A stretch of DNA of 64,000 nt from Sphingobium sp. (GTDB lineage Bacteria; Pseudomonadota; Alphaproteobacteria; Sphingomonadales; Sphingomonadaceae): positions 62,001 through 126,000 of the forward strand of contig QFQF01000009.1 in NCBI GenBank assembly GCA_003248935.1, written 5' to 3'. The notes below the pieces were generated by a model. That model was not told the DNA's origin. It ran no database searches and saw only the letters and a list, made by a program, of their open reading frames with translations. Of the stretch, positions 7,121-16,839 are shown one piece after another. Within the stretch, counting starts at the first letter, position 1, and every line of letters starts with the position of its first letter. The position numbers and the translations under genes were made by a program.

Positions 7121-10100
7121 GCTTCGACACAGTCCTGGTCGCGAACCGGGGGGCGATCGCTACCCGGATCATCCGCACCTTGCGCCGCATGGGCCTGCGT
7201 TCCGTCGCAGTCTATTCGGAGGCCGACGCGGCTTCGCTCCATGTGTCGCAGGCGGACGTGGCGGTCTGCATCGGTCCCGCCCCGGCGACCGAGAGCTATC
7301 TCGATACCGCCGCGATCCTGAAGGCTGCGCGGGACACCGGCGCGGGCGCGATCCATCCGGGCTACGGCTTCCTTGCCGAAAATGCCGAATTCGCCGAGGC
7401 GTGCACCGCCGCCGGCATCGTCTTCATCGGCCCCACGCCGGAGAATATCCGCACCTTCGGCCTCAAGCACAGCGCCCGCGCACTCGCGGCGGCGCATGGC
7501 GTGCCGCTCGCCCCCGGAACCGATCTTCTGACCGACGAGGAGGAGGCCGCCCGTGCTGCCGGGGAGATCGGCTACCCCGTCATCCTGAAAGCAACGGCCG
7601 GCGGCGGCGGTATCGGCATGCGCATCTGCGAGGACGAGGCGGCCGTCCGGCAGGGCTTTGCCGCCGTCGCGCGCCTTGGCGAAGGCAATTTCGGCGATGC
7701 CGGTGTATTCCTCGAACGCTACATCCGCCGCGCCCGTCACATCGAGGTCCAGATATTCGGCGACGGCAAGGGCCGGATCATGCCGCTGGGCGAGCGCGAC
7801 TGCTCGCTGCAACGGCGCAACCAGAAGGTTGTCGAGGAGGCGCCCGCCCCGCTGCTGCCCGACGCGGTACGCGCCGAACTGATCGCCGCTGCCGTACGGC
7901 TGGGCGAAGCCGCGTGCTATCGCTCGGCGGGCACTGTCGAGTTTCTGTTCGACGCCGAACGGCAGCAATTCTTCTTCCTGGAGATGAACACCCGGCTGCA
8001 GGTCGAGCATGGCGTCACCGAGGAGGTGATGGGCATCGATCTGGTCGAATGGATGATCCGGGGCGGGGCAGAGGATTTCACCTTTCTCGACGCCGGACCA
8101 CCGGTTCCGCGCGGCCATTCGGTGCAGGTGCGGCTCTATGCCGAGGATCCCGCACTCGACTATCGCCCGACCACCGGCACGCTGACCGCCGTCAGCTTCC
8201 CGCCTGACGTTCGCGCCGAAACATGGGTCATGGCGGGTAGCACGGTCAGCGCTTGGTACGACCCGATGCTTGCCAAGCTGATCGTCCATGCCCCCACGCG
8301 GGCGGAGGCGATCACCGCGATGCAGGCCGCACTCGACGCGAGCCGGATCGACGGCATCGAAAGCAATCTGCGCTGGTTGCGCGAAGTGGTGCGGACGGCG
8401 CCGTTCGTCGAGGGGGAGGTTTCAACCCGCCTGCTGGACACCATCACCTACATGCCCCGCAGTATTCGCGTCGTGGGTGGCGGCACCGCGACCACCGTTC
8501 AGGATTGGCCGGGCCGGCAGGGGCTATGGGCCATCGGCGTACCACCGTCCGGCCCGATGGACGACCGCTCGTTCCGCATCGGCAACCGTCTGCTGGGCAA
8601 TGCGGAAGGAACCGCCGGCCTTGAAGTCACCGTCAGCGGGCCGACGCTGCTTTTCAACGCACCCGCGCGCCTGTGCATTACCGGCGCGGATTTCGGCGCA
8701 AAACTGGATGGCGTGCCAGTCTCTCGCGGGACAGCGATCGATGTCGAGGCCGGGCAGACGCTCGCGCTGGGCCGCGCCAAGGGCGGCGGCATGCGCGGCT
8801 ACATCCTGTTCGCCGGTGGCCTCGACATCGCGCCCTATCTCGCTAGCCGCAGCACCTTCGAGCTTGGCCAGTTCGGCGGCCATGCGGCACGACGGCTGCT
8901 CGCTGGCGACACGCTGCATCTGGGCGACGTGCAGACCGGCGCCCCTTCCCCCGTCCTGCCGGTGCCCGACTTCGGCGAGACATGGACATTGCGCGTCCTT
9001 TACGGCCCGCATGGTGCGCCGGACTTCTTCACGCCGGATGACATCGACGTCATCCTGGCCGCCGACTGGCAGGTGCATTACAACAGCAATCGCACCGGCG
9101 TCCGCCTGATCGGACCGAAACCGCATTGGGCGCGCACCGACGGCGGCGAAGCAGGGCTGCATCCGTCCAACATCCACGATAATCCCTATGCGATCGGTGC
9201 CGTGGATTTCACGGGCGACATGCCGATCATCCTCGGCCCCGACGGCCCTTCACTGGGCGGCTTCGTCTGTCCGTTCGTGGTGATCGCCGCAGACCGCTGG
9301 AAGATCGGACAGCTGTCCCCCGGCGACCGCCTGCGCTTCGTACCGGTCACGGCGGAGGATGCTGCGGCGGCGGACGAGACGCCACTGACCGAAATGCCCG
9401 CCGCGACGCAGGCGCGCGCCATTGCCGCCCTGTCACCAATCCTAGCCGACATTCCGGCTGCGGGTGCGCGTCCGCGCACCGTTTATCGGCAGCAGGGCGA
9501 TCGCAATATCCTGGTCGAATATGGCCCGATCGTGCTCGACATAGAACTGCGCATCCGCGTCCACGCGCTGATGACAGAACTCGAACGGCTGGCGCTGCCG
9601 GGCGTCATCGACATCGTACCGGGCATCCGCTCGCTCCAGCTGCATTTCGACGGCAAGGTGCTGAACCAGAGCGGCGCACTCACGGCACTGATGGCGGCCG
9701 AGGAACGGCTGGGCGATCTGGAGGATTTCGCCGTCCCCTCGCGCATCGTCCACCTGCCGCTCAGCTGGCGCGATCCCGCGACGATCGAGACGATCGAGAA
9801 ATATATGGGCGCAGTACGCGACGATGCGCCGTGGTGCCCGGACAATATCGAGTTCATTCGCCGCATCAACGGCCTTCCGGACGCCGACGCGGTGGAAAGC
9901 GTGATCTTCGATGCAAGCTATCTCGTGCTGGGTCTGGGCGACGTCTATCTCGGCGCGCCGGTGGCGACGCCGGTCGATCCGCGCCATCGGCTGGTCACCA
10001 CGAAATACAACCCGGCCCGCACCTGGACCCCGCCCAATGTCGTGGGCATTGGCGGCGCCTATATGTGCATCTACGGCATGGAGGGGCCGGGCGGATACCA

Positions 10101-10707
10101 ACTGTTCGGCCGCACGATCCAGGTGTGGAACACGCATCGGCAGACCGATGCCTTCGTCGACGGCAAGCCGTGGCTGCTGCGCTTCTTCGACCAGATCCGC
10201 TTCTTCGAGGTCAGCGCCGAGGAACTGGTCGAGTGGCGCCGCGACTTCCCCAGTGGCCGCCGCTCCATCCATGTCGAGCAGTCCGAGTTCCGGCTGGCGG
10301 ACTATCGCGCGTTCCTGAAGGACAATGCGGCCGCCATCACGTCATTCGAGACGCAGCGGCAGGCGGCGTTCGACGAAGAGCGGGCCGAATGGCAGCGCAA
10401 TGGCGAGTTCGATCGCGTCACCGACCTGACCGAAGGGCAGGACAATGATGCCGCCGCCCCAGCCGAAGTCGACGTGCCCGACGGCGCCGACCTTATCGAA
10501 GCCCCGTTCGGCGGCAGCGTCTGGAAGCTGCTCGTCGCACCCGGCGACACGGTGGAAGCGGGAGACGTGATCGCGGTGATCGAGGCGATGAAGATGGAAT
10601 GCCCGCTGGAAAGCCCCGGCAGCGGTACGATCGCCGCGCTCTATATGCAGGAGAAGCAATCCCTGCAGCCCGGGACGCCGCTGCTGGCGCTGAGGCCGCA
10701 TCCATGA
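7117..10707 (+). CDS. Biotin-dependent urea/guanidine carboxylase
   Basis: A 1196-residue multidomain carboxylase with the order biotin carboxylase (about 1-445; glycine-rich ATP loop KATAGGGGIGM near 158, EMNTRLQVEHGVTE near 290), KipA/KipI-like carboxyltransferase domains (about 450-1090), and a C-terminal biotin carrier domain with EAMKM, biotinyl Lys about 1159. The length and order match urea carboxylase and guanidine carboxylase. It ATP-dependently carboxylates the substrate. With two DUF1989 genes and a dedicated transporter, guanidine is the likelier substrate, giving carboxyguanidine. I could not decide this from the substrate-pocket residue (Asn in urea, Asp in guanidine enzymes), which needs an alignment. 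It overlaps the allophanate hydrolase gene by 4 bases. Confidence 0.9.
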   Translation: MSFDTVLVANRGAIATRIIRTLRRMGLRSVAVYSEADAASLHVSQADVAVCIGPAPATESYLDTAAILKAARDTGAGAIHPGYGFLAENAEFAEACTAAGIVFIGPTPENIRTFGLKHSARALAAAHGVPLAPGTDLLTDEEEAARAAGEIGYPVILKATAGGGGIGMRICEDEAAVRQGFAAVARLGEGNFGDAGVFLERYIRRARHIEVQIFGDGKGRIMPLGERDCSLQRRNQKVVEEAPAPLLPDAVRAELIAAAVRLGEAACYRSAGTVEFLFDAERQQFFFLEMNTRLQVEHGVTEEVMGIDLVEWMIRGGAEDFTFLDAGPPVPRGHSVQVRLYAEDPALDYRPTTGTLTAVSFPPDVRAETWVMAGSTVSAWYDPMLAKLIVHAPTRAEAITAMQAALDASRIDGIESNLRWLREVVRTAPFVEGEVSTRLLDTITYMPRSIRVVGGGTATTVQDWPGRQGLWAIGVPPSGPMDDRSFRIGNRLLGNAEGTAGLEVTVSGPTLLFNAPARLCITGADFGAKLDGVPVSRGTAIDVEAGQTLALGRAKGGGMRGYILFAGGLDIAPYLASRSTFELGQFGGHAARRLLAGDTLHLGDVQTGAPSPVLPVPDFGETWTLRVLYGPHGAPDFFTPDDIDVILAADWQVHYNSNRTGVRLIGPKPHWARTDGGEAGLHPSNIHDNPYAIGAVDFTGDMPIILGPDGPSLGGFVCPFVVIAADRWKIGQLSPGDRLRFVPVTAEDAAAADETPLTEMPAATQARAIAALSPILADIPAAGARPRTVYRQQGDRNILVEYGPIVLDIELRIRVHALMTELERLALPGVIDIVPGIRSLQLHFDGKVLNQSGALTALMAAEERLGDLEDFAVPSRIVHLPLSWRDPATIETIEKYMGAVRDDAPWCPDNIEFIRRINGLPDADAVESVIFDASYLVLGLGDVYLGAPVATPVDPRHRLVTTKYNPARTWTPPNVVGIGGAYMCIYGMEGPGGYQLFGRTIQVWNTHRQTDAFVDGKPWLLRFFDQIRFFEVSAEELVEWRRDFPSGRRSIHVEQSEFRLADYRAFLKDNAAAITSFETQRQAAFDEERAEWQRNGEFDRVTDLTEGQDNDAAAPAEVDVPDGADLIEAPFGGSVWKLLVAPGDTVEAGDVIAVIEAMKMECPLESPGSGTIAALYMQEKQSLQPGTPLLALRPHP

Positions 10708-12470
10708 CCGCGCTCGACCGGCGCGGGGTGGCCGCGATCGCCGATGCCGTCAACGGCGGGACGACGAGCGCGCTGGCGGTTGCGGAGGAAACGCTGGACC
10801 GGCTGGCGACCTATGACGCGGTACAGCCGCAGATATGGATCAGCCGGATCGCACCAGACGTCCTGCGCGCCGCCGCCAGAGCGGTGGACGCCCGGATCGC
10901 TGCGGGCGAGCGCCTGCCGCTCGCGGGCGTACCCTTCGCGGTGAAGGACAATATCGACGTCGCCGGCTTCGAGACGACGGCCGCTTGCCCGGCCTTCGCC
11001 TATGAGCCCGGAGAGTCGGCGGGCGTTATCGAGCGTCTTATGGCTGCGGGCGCGATCTGCGTCGGCAAGACCAATCTGGACCAGTTCGCAACGGGACTTG
11101 TCGGCACCCGCAGTCCCTATGGCATTCCGCGCAACGCCTACAACCTCGCTTATGTGAGCGGCGGCTCCAGCTCCGGCTCGTCCATCGCCGTGGCGGCCGG
11201 GCTCGTTGCGTTCGCACTCGGCACCGACACGGCGGGTTCCGGCCGTGTCCCCGCCGCCTTCAACCACCTGATCGGTTTCAAGCCGAGCAAGGGCCGGTGG
11301 AGTACCCGCGGCCTCATTCCGGCGTGCCGATCGATCGACTGCATCACGGTATTCACTGACCAGCTGTCCGATGCGCATCTGGTCGATACCGTCGCGGCAG
11401 GATTCGATCCGGCCGACCCTTATTCCAAGCCGCTGGCAGATCGACCGATAGCTCCCCGCCGGATCGGCGTACCGCGCCCGGACCAGCGCATATGGTTCGG
11501 CGACGGCCAGTCCGAATATCTGTACGACCGCGCGATCGAAACGCTGGCACAGAGCGCCGAGATCGTTGAGATCGACATCGCCCCCCTGCTGGAGGCCGCC
11601 CGCCTGCTCTATGGCGGCCCGTGGGTCGCCGAGCGCACCGCCGCGATCGCCAATCTGCTGGCCACCCAGCCCGACGCCATCGATGAGACGGTCCGGCAGG
11701 TGGTGCAACCCGGCCTCGACATCAGCGCGGTCGAGCTATGGAACGGCATCTATCGCCTCGCCGCGCTGAAGCGTCATGCGGACCAGATGTGGGAGGGGGT
11801 CGACCTGCTCGCCTTCCCGACCACGGGCACGACCTATAGGGTCGCGGAACTGGCGGCGGCACCGATCGCACTCAACAGCAATCTCGGCCTCTACACCAAT
11901 TTCGTGAACCTGCTCGACATGGCCGCGCTGGCCGTGCCCGCCGGCACACGAGCGAACGGAACGGGCTTCGGCATTACCCTGATCGGCCCGGCCGACACCG
12001 ACCATGGCCTGCTCGCCGTCGCGCAGACCTATCTCGCGGCGGCGGACCTGCCAGCACCGCCACCACTCGACCTGGAGGGAAAGATGGAAAGCGTGAAACT
12101 CGCCGTTGTCGGCGCGCACCTGAAGGACATGCCGCTGCACTGGCAGCTGACATCACGCGACGCGACGTTCGTGGGCGCCTTCGAGACCGCGCCGACCTAT
12201 CGTCTCTACGCCATGGCGGACAGCGTTCCTCCCAAACCCGCGCTGATCCACAGCGAGGATGGCGCCCCGATCGCGGTCGAAGTCTATGAACTGGATGTCG
12301 CGGCCTTCGGCAGCTTCGTGGTCGAGGTTCCCGCTCCCCTTGCAATCGGCACGGTGACGCTGAGCGACGGCACCAGCGTCAAGGGCTTCGTGGCCGAGCC
12401 GCGCGCCATGACCGGCGCGGAGGACATCACCCATCTCGGCGGCTGGCGCGCGTTCATCGCACGCGGCTGA
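10704..12470 (+). CDS. atzF: Allophanate hydrolase
   Basis: A 588-residue amidase-signature enzyme that hydrolyses allophanate to ammonia and CO2, the last step of the pathway. The Ser-cisSer-Lys machinery is visible: Lys in VKDNID (about K81), the glycine/serine-rich GGSSSGSS (about 153-160) and GTDTAGSGRVPAAF (about 173-186). A C-terminal domain (about 470-588, starting near MESVKLAVVGAHLKDMPLHW) is the extra domain of allophanate hydrolases and separates it from other amidases. The ATG overlaps the carboxylase stop. It is the final gene of the operon; a gap of about 200 bases follows. Confidence 0.92.
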   Translation: MTALDRRGVAAIADAVNGGTTSALAVAEETLDRLATYDAVQPQIWISRIAPDVLRAAARAVDARIAAGERLPLAGVPFAVKDNIDVAGFETTAACPAFAYEPGESAGVIERLMAAGAICVGKTNLDQFATGLVGTRSPYGIPRNAYNLAYVSGGSSSGSSIAVAAGLVAFALGTDTAGSGRVPAAFNHLIGFKPSKGRWSTRGLIPACRSIDCITVFTDQLSDAHLVDTVAAGFDPADPYSKPLADRPIAPRRIGVPRPDQRIWFGDGQSEYLYDRAIETLAQSAEIVEIDIAPLLEAARLLYGGPWVAERTAAIANLLATQPDAIDETVRQVVQPGLDISAVELWNGIYRLAALKRHADQMWEGVDLLAFPTTGTTYRVAELAAAPIALNSNLGLYTNFVNLLDMAALAVPAGTRANGTGFGITLIGPADTDHGLLAVAQTYLAAADLPAPPPLDLEGKMESVKLAVVGAHLKDMPLHWQLTSRDATFVGAFETAPTYRLYAMADSVPPKPALIHSEDGAPIAVEVYELDVAAFGSFVVEVPAPLAIGTVTLSDGTSVKGFVAEPRAMTGAEDITHLGGWRAFIARG

Positions 12471-12621
12471 ATGTGGCGGACTCCGCAAGCGCGTCCCATC
12501 ATTTCGATGCCGGCATTCCCAGAATTGCCGAGAAATCGATGGCGACCCGCAGGCCGACCTTCACCGGAAAATCCCGGTACCGGACAATGCTGGCGTCACG
12601 ACAAGCGCATACCAATACGCA

Positions 12622-12642
12622 TATTGCGATCCATTCGCATTT
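12622..12642. promoter_or_regulatory. Candidate Fur-type iron box before fecI
   Basis: TATTGCGATCCATTCGCATTT contains the dyad TGCGA-N5-TCGCA (12625-12639), about 40 bases before the sigma-factor gene. A similar arrangement lies between the reductase and receptor genes at 26114-26133. The position and shape suit an iron repressor of the Fur type, but no regulator gene is in the window and the match to a consensus is only by eye. Confidence 0.4.
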
Positions 12643-12678
12643 GCGCTACCTCTCGGCGCTGCCCAGACCGAAGAGCAG

Positions 12679-13188
12679 ATGTCCAACAACGCCACAACCC
12701 TAACGCATCTGCTTCTCAGTGAGCGGCCATCGCTGATCCGCAGATTGCAGCACATGCTGGGCAGCGAGCCGGCGGCGGAGGACCTGACCCAGAGCCTGTG
12801 GTTTCGTGTGCAGAAGGTCGATGACGACCCGCCCATCGTCCATCCGCGGGCCTTCCTGTATCGCCTCGCAGCGAATCTCGCGATCGATCATCTCCGCAAG
12901 CGGCAGAGCGAGGCGAGGATATTCACCGGCGATGCGCCCGATCCCGAAATCGCCTGCGACCAGCCCTCACCCGAAAAGATGCTGCTCGACAGCGATGCAC
13001 TGGACCGCCTGAAAACGGCGTTCTCGCAGCTTTCGCCGCGCTGCCGCCAAGTGTTGCAACTACGCCGCATCGAAGGCATGAGCGTGGCTGATATTGCCGC
13101 CAAACTGGGCATCAGCAGGCAGATGGTCTGGCGCTACATGAACGAGGCGATGGACCACATAAGCGATCAGATGACGAACATCGATTGA
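12679..13188 (+). CDS. FecI-like ECF RNA polymerase sigma factor
   Basis: A 169-residue ECF sigma factor of the iron-starvation class. Region 2 includes EDLTQSLWFRVQ and HPRAFLYRLAANLAIDHLRK (about 34-75); region 4 includes LSPRCRQVLQLRRIEGMSV and the helix-turn-helix AAKLGISRQMVWRYM (about 115-158). The next genes encode a FecR-like regulator and a FecA-like receptor with a signalling domain, completing a cell-surface signalling cascade: a siderophore-loaded receptor activates FecR, which activates the sigma factor. Its own expression is likely iron-repressed through the box just upstream. Confidence 0.9.
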   Translation: MSNNATTLTHLLLSERPSLIRRLQHMLGSEPAAEDLTQSLWFRVQKVDDDPPIVHPRAFLYRLAANLAIDHLRKRQSEARIFTGDAPDPEIACDQPSPEKMLLDSDALDRLKTAFSQLSPRCRQVLQLRRIEGMSVADIAAKLGISRQMVWRYMNEAMDHISDQMTNID

Positions 13189-13281
13189 AGATCGCAGGTT
13201 ACCATTTTCCGTTCCCGCTCGTCTTGAACAGGGAGAGGCGGGAACCGCGCATCGGTTCGTCTGGTATCGGAGCGACACGCC

Positions 13282-14241
13282 ATGGATGATCTGCCGAACG
13301 ATCGCAAAGCGTTGGCGCGCCAAGCCAATCACTGGCTTACCCGGCGCGACGCCGGCCTGATGACGGCCGAGGACGACGCGGCCATGCGCGCGTGGCTGGA
13401 GGACAGTCCGGCCCATGCGGAGGCCTATGGTCGCGCGGAGTCCATTTTCTATGCGATTGCCACCCTGCCCCCAGCCGGACGATTCCCTTCCCTACGCCAT
13501 CGCCGAGGCACCGGCCGTGCATGGACGGGCGGCAGGCAGTTGCGCAGGATCTGTGCTGGCTCCATCGCTGCGGGCCTTGCCGCCCTCGCCATCGTCGGCT
13601 TGGATCTGCCCGTGCAGATCCAAGCCGACGCCATCGCCCCGACCGGGGAAAGCCGCCGCGTTCCGCTGCCCGACGGATCGACCGCGCTGCTCGATAGCGC
13701 ATCGGCCATCGCTATCGATTATGACAGTGAGCGCAGGATCAGGCTGTTGCGCGGACAGGCCGCCTTCACCGTCGCGGCCGATCGCGCGCATCCGTTCGTC
13801 GTCGAGGCGCGCGGCGGCACCACGACGGCGCTGGGTACGCGCTTCATCGTAAGCCGGATCGCGCCCGCCACACAGGTCACGGTGACAGAGCACAGCGTCC
13901 GCGTGCAATCGGGCTCGGGAAGCCGGATCGTGCGCGCCGGCGCCAGCGCGCGCTACGACGGTCGCGGCGTTTCGGGGCCGCTTCCCGTGCACCTGTCGGA
14001 AGCCGACGCGTGGACGCGCGGACGCATTCGCTTCGTCAACCGGCCGCTGCGGGATGTCGTGGCCGAACTGGGACGCTATCATCGCGGCTATATCGCCATG
14101 GTCGGCCAGGGGATCGGCGACCTGCGGGTGAACGGCGTGTTTTCAACCAGCGACCCCGTCGGTGCGCTCGACATCATCGAGCGCTCGCTTGGCCTGGGAT
14201 CGTACCGGATCGGTAACCGGCTGATCCTGCTGCACAGCTGA
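13282..14241 (+). CDS. FecR-like anti-sigma / sigma-regulator membrane protein
   Basis: A 319-residue protein. The N-terminal cytoplasmic part (about 8-85) has the FecR opening ALARQANHWLTRRDAGLMT; one membrane segment lies near 92-108 (IAAGLAALAIVGLDLP); the periplasmic FecR domain contains LPDGSTALLDSASAI and RLLRGQAAFTV. The C-terminal part (about 250-319) resembles an STN-like segment that contacts the receptor. It should transmit the signal from the following receptor to the sigma factor. The DNA encoding the end of the membrane segment contains a perfect 16-bp inverted repeat (13594-13629), described separately. Confidence 0.88.
   Translation: MDDLPNDRKALARQANHWLTRRDAGLMTAEDDAAMRAWLEDSPAHAEAYGRAESIFYAIATLPPAGRFPSLRHRRGTGRAWTGGRQLRRICAGSIAAGLAALAIVGLDLPVQIQADAIAPTGESRRVPLPDGSTALLDSASAIAIDYDSERRIRLLRGQAAFTVAADRAHPFVVEARGGTTTALGTRFIVSRIAPATQVTVTEHSVRVQSGSGSRIVRAGASARYDGRGVSGPLPVHLSEADAWTRGRIRFVNRPLRDVVAELGRYHRGYIAMVGQGIGDLRVNGVFSTSDPVGALDIIERSLGLGSYRIGNRLILLHS
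13594..13629. repeat. Perfect 16-bp inverted repeat with 4-base loop inside fecR
   Basis: GTCGGCTTGGATCTGC (13594-13609) is followed after CCGT by its exact reverse complement GCAGATCCAAGCCGAC (13614-13629). It encodes VGLDLPVQIQAD at the membrane/periplasm boundary. In mRNA it would form a very stable hairpin in mid-gene. There is no T-run, so it is not a classical terminator. Confidence 0.85.
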
Positions 14242-14358
14242 AAACTTTTCCGGTCGAACAGGTTAACATTCCGGTTCCCCGCCCGTCTGCATATTGAGGC
14301 TGGTTCGCATTAGCAAACCGGCTCTTCCAAATATATCCGATATCGGGGGATTCCGTTT

Positions 14359-16839
14359 ATGATCGTTACCGTGCCTGCCATGGCGCTGCGCCGCCATGTG
14401 CATCCCTGCCTTTCCGCGATGCTGCTGGCTTCGGCCGGTGCCGGTGCGATGCTGCTCCCGGTCTCGCCCGCCAGCGCGCTGGCCCCGCGCAGCTACACGA
14501 TTCCGGCGGGGTCGCTGGCCAACGCCCTGAACGACTTCGCCGAGCAGAGTGGCGTTCAGCTGATCTATGCCGGCGCGCTCGTCGAGGGACGCGCATCCCC
14601 CGGCCTGAACGGCAGCCTGGGAACGGCGCAGGCGCTTTCGCAGCTGCTGGCCGGGAGCGGCATCAGCTTCCGCCAGACCGGGGCCAATGCCTTCACCCTT
14701 GAGCGCGCGCCGGATGTCGCGGACGGGGCAGTCAATCTCGGGCCGGTGCGAGTCGAGGGCGCGGGGGCCGGGATCGCGGCGCCGCTGGTCGATGCGGGGG
14801 TTACGGAAGGCACCGGCTCCTACACCACGCGCTCCACCAGCACGGCGACGGGCATGGCCCTGACGATCCGCGAAACGCCTCAGTCGGTCAGTGTCATCAC
14901 CCAGCAGCGTATGCTGGACCAGGGACTGACGCAACTGACGGACGTGGCCATCCAGGCGCCGGGCCTGTCGGTCAGCCAGAGCGGCAATGTGGGATCGGAC
15001 AGTTCTCCCATCTATTCGCGTGGCTTCTCGGTCGACAGCTACATGATCGACGGCGTGAAATTGCTCGGCTCCTATTCGAGTATCTTCCAGAGTCAGGACA
15101 TGGCGCTTTACGACCGCGTGGAGATCGTCCGCGGTTCGACCGGCCTGATGAACGGGGCCGGCACGGCCAGCGCCACAATCAACCTTGTCCGCAAAAAGCC
15201 GACGCGGGAATTTCAGGCGTCGGCGCTGCTGACGGCGGGGTCGTGGGATTACCGCCGGGCCGACATCGACGTATCCACGCCACTGGTCGACGGCGGTGCC
15301 ATCCGCGCGCGCGTCGTCGCGGCGCTGCAGGATGCGGGATCCTATATCGACCGGCTGAAGGAAGACCGGTCGGTGATCTATGGCATCGTCGAGGCGGACC
15401 TTGGCGAAAAGGCGCAGGTCCGCGTGGGCGCCAGCAACCAGCAGCATGATTCGACCGGTCACGCGCGCAGCGGCCTGCCCGCCTATTACAGTGACGGCAC
15501 CCGCACGGAATGGAAGCGCTCTGACTCCGCCGCCGCCAACTGGGCCTATTCGAAGCGTCACAGCACGACGATGTTCGCCGAACTCGACTACGCCATCGGC
15601 GAGACGTGGCTGGTCAAGGCGTCCGCCGCGCGGACGCTCACCGACTCCGACGAGTTGGTCGGCTACGCCAGCGGCGGCTTTCCGAACAAGACGACGGGTG
15701 CGGGCGTGAACCTCTGGGCCACGCACTGGGTCTATCGCCCCAAGCAGAACATCTTCAACGTGCAGGCGACGGGGACGTTCAGCCTGTTCGGGCGCGAGCA
15801 TGACCTGGCATTCGGCGGAACGCTGGCCCGGGCAGAGCAGGAACGGGATCCCGCCTTCACCAACTGGTATTTCACGGGGTGGAGCAACGCGGTGGCGAAC
15901 ATCTTCACCTGGGATGGCAACACGCCCGCGCCCCCGCCCAATCCGGCCGTCGGCTATGCCGACGTCAGGGATCGCAACGACAGCGCCTTTGCTTCTGCAC
16001 GACTTCGCCCGACCGAATGGTTTTCGGTGATCGTGGGATCGCGCATCACGAACTGGAGCCGCATCACCGACAGCTATCGCTACGCAACCGACGTGACCAC
16101 GCGCACGACCCTGCGGGAAAAGGGCAAGATCATTCCCTATGCCGGCCTGGTCCTGAACGTGAACAAGAGCATATCCGCCTATCTCAGCTACACCACGATA
16201 TTCCAGGCGCAGAACTACAGGACGGTGGAGGGTGACTTCATTCCGCCGCTGATGGGCAATACCTGGGAACTGGGCGTGAAGGCCGGGTTCCTCGACGATC
16301 GCCTGAACATTTCGGGCGCCGTCTACAGGATGAAGCAGGACAATCTGGCGGTGGCGATCGTCGACGTCTTCGCGCCCGACGGCAGCCAGGCCTATCGCGC
16401 CGCATCCGGCACGAAGAGCAAGGGTTTCGAGCTGGAGGCGACCGGCGCGGTGCGGCCGGGCTGGGAACTGACGGCGAGTTTCGCGCACAACGCGACCCGG
16501 GACAGGCTCGACGTCCGGCTGAACACGCAAGTGCCGCAGGACACCGCGAAGCTGTTCACGACCATTCATCTGGACGGGATTGCCGACGGCCTGGTCATCG
16601 GTGGCGGCGCGCGGTGGCAAAGCCGCATCTACGCCAACAATCAGGGGCCGCTGCGCGTGCGCTATGTGCAACCGGCCTATGTCGTCGTCGACGCGATGGC
16701 GCGCTATCGCGTATCGGAAACTATCGAGACCACGGTCAATCTCTACAACCTGTTCGACAAGTCGTACTTCACGACGACGGGCACCAGCTATTACGGCACA
16801 CCGCTGTCGGTGCGAGCGGGCGTGAATGTCAAATTCTGA
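14359..16839 (+). CDS. FecA-like TonB-dependent siderophore receptor with STN domain
   Basis: An 826-residue outer-membrane receptor. A signal peptide (about 1-40) is followed by a secretin/TonB N-terminal signalling domain (about 45-115, YTIPAGSLANALNDFAEQSGVQ), a plug domain (RETPQSVSVITQQRM, about 170; RVEIVRGSTGLMNGAGTASATINLV, about 255-280) and a beta-barrel ending in the aromatic-terminated strand LSVRAGVNVKF. The STN domain marks it as a signalling receptor acting on FecR/FecI upstream. It probably imports a ferric siderophore. The stop codon lies 14 bases inside the next gene. A Fur-box-like stretch is seen at about 14292-14312. Confidence 0.92.
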   Translation: MIVTVPAMALRRHVHPCLSAMLLASAGAGAMLLPVSPASALAPRSYTIPAGSLANALNDFAEQSGVQLIYAGALVEGRASPGLNGSLGTAQALSQLLAGSGISFRQTGANAFTLERAPDVADGAVNLGPVRVEGAGAGIAAPLVDAGVTEGTGSYTTRSTSTATGMALTIRETPQSVSVITQQRMLDQGLTQLTDVAIQAPGLSVSQSGNVGSDSSPIYSRGFSVDSYMIDGVKLLGSYSSIFQSQDMALYDRVEIVRGSTGLMNGAGTASATINLVRKKPTREFQASALLTAGSWDYRRADIDVSTPLVDGGAIRARVVAALQDAGSYIDRLKEDRSVIYGIVEADLGEKAQVRVGASNQQHDSTGHARSGLPAYYSDGTRTEWKRSDSAAANWAYSKRHSTTMFAELDYAIGETWLVKASAARTLTDSDELVGYASGGFPNKTTGAGVNLWATHWVYRPKQNIFNVQATGTFSLFGREHDLAFGGTLARAEQERDPAFTNWYFTGWSNAVANIFTWDGNTPAPPPNPAVGYADVRDRNDSAFASARLRPTEWFSVIVGSRITNWSRITDSYRYATDVTTRTTLREKGKIIPYAGLVLNVNKSISAYLSYTTIFQAQNYRTVEGDFIPPLMGNTWELGVKAGFLDDRLNISGAVYRMKQDNLAVAIVDVFAPDGSQAYRAASGTKSKGFELEATGAVRPGWELTASFAHNATRDRLDVRLNTQVPQDTAKLFTTIHLDGIADGLVIGGGARWQSRIYANNQGPLRVRYVQPAYVVVDAMARYRVSETIETTVNLYNLFDKSYFTTTGTSYYGTPLSVRAGVNVKF

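Noticed and set aside
14263..16671. An 802-codon open frame on the minus strand opposite the FecA-like receptor
   Set aside because: It mirrors a well-conserved receptor gene and its translation is Arg/Gly/Ala-rich without motifs, as expected for antisense frames in high G+C DNA.
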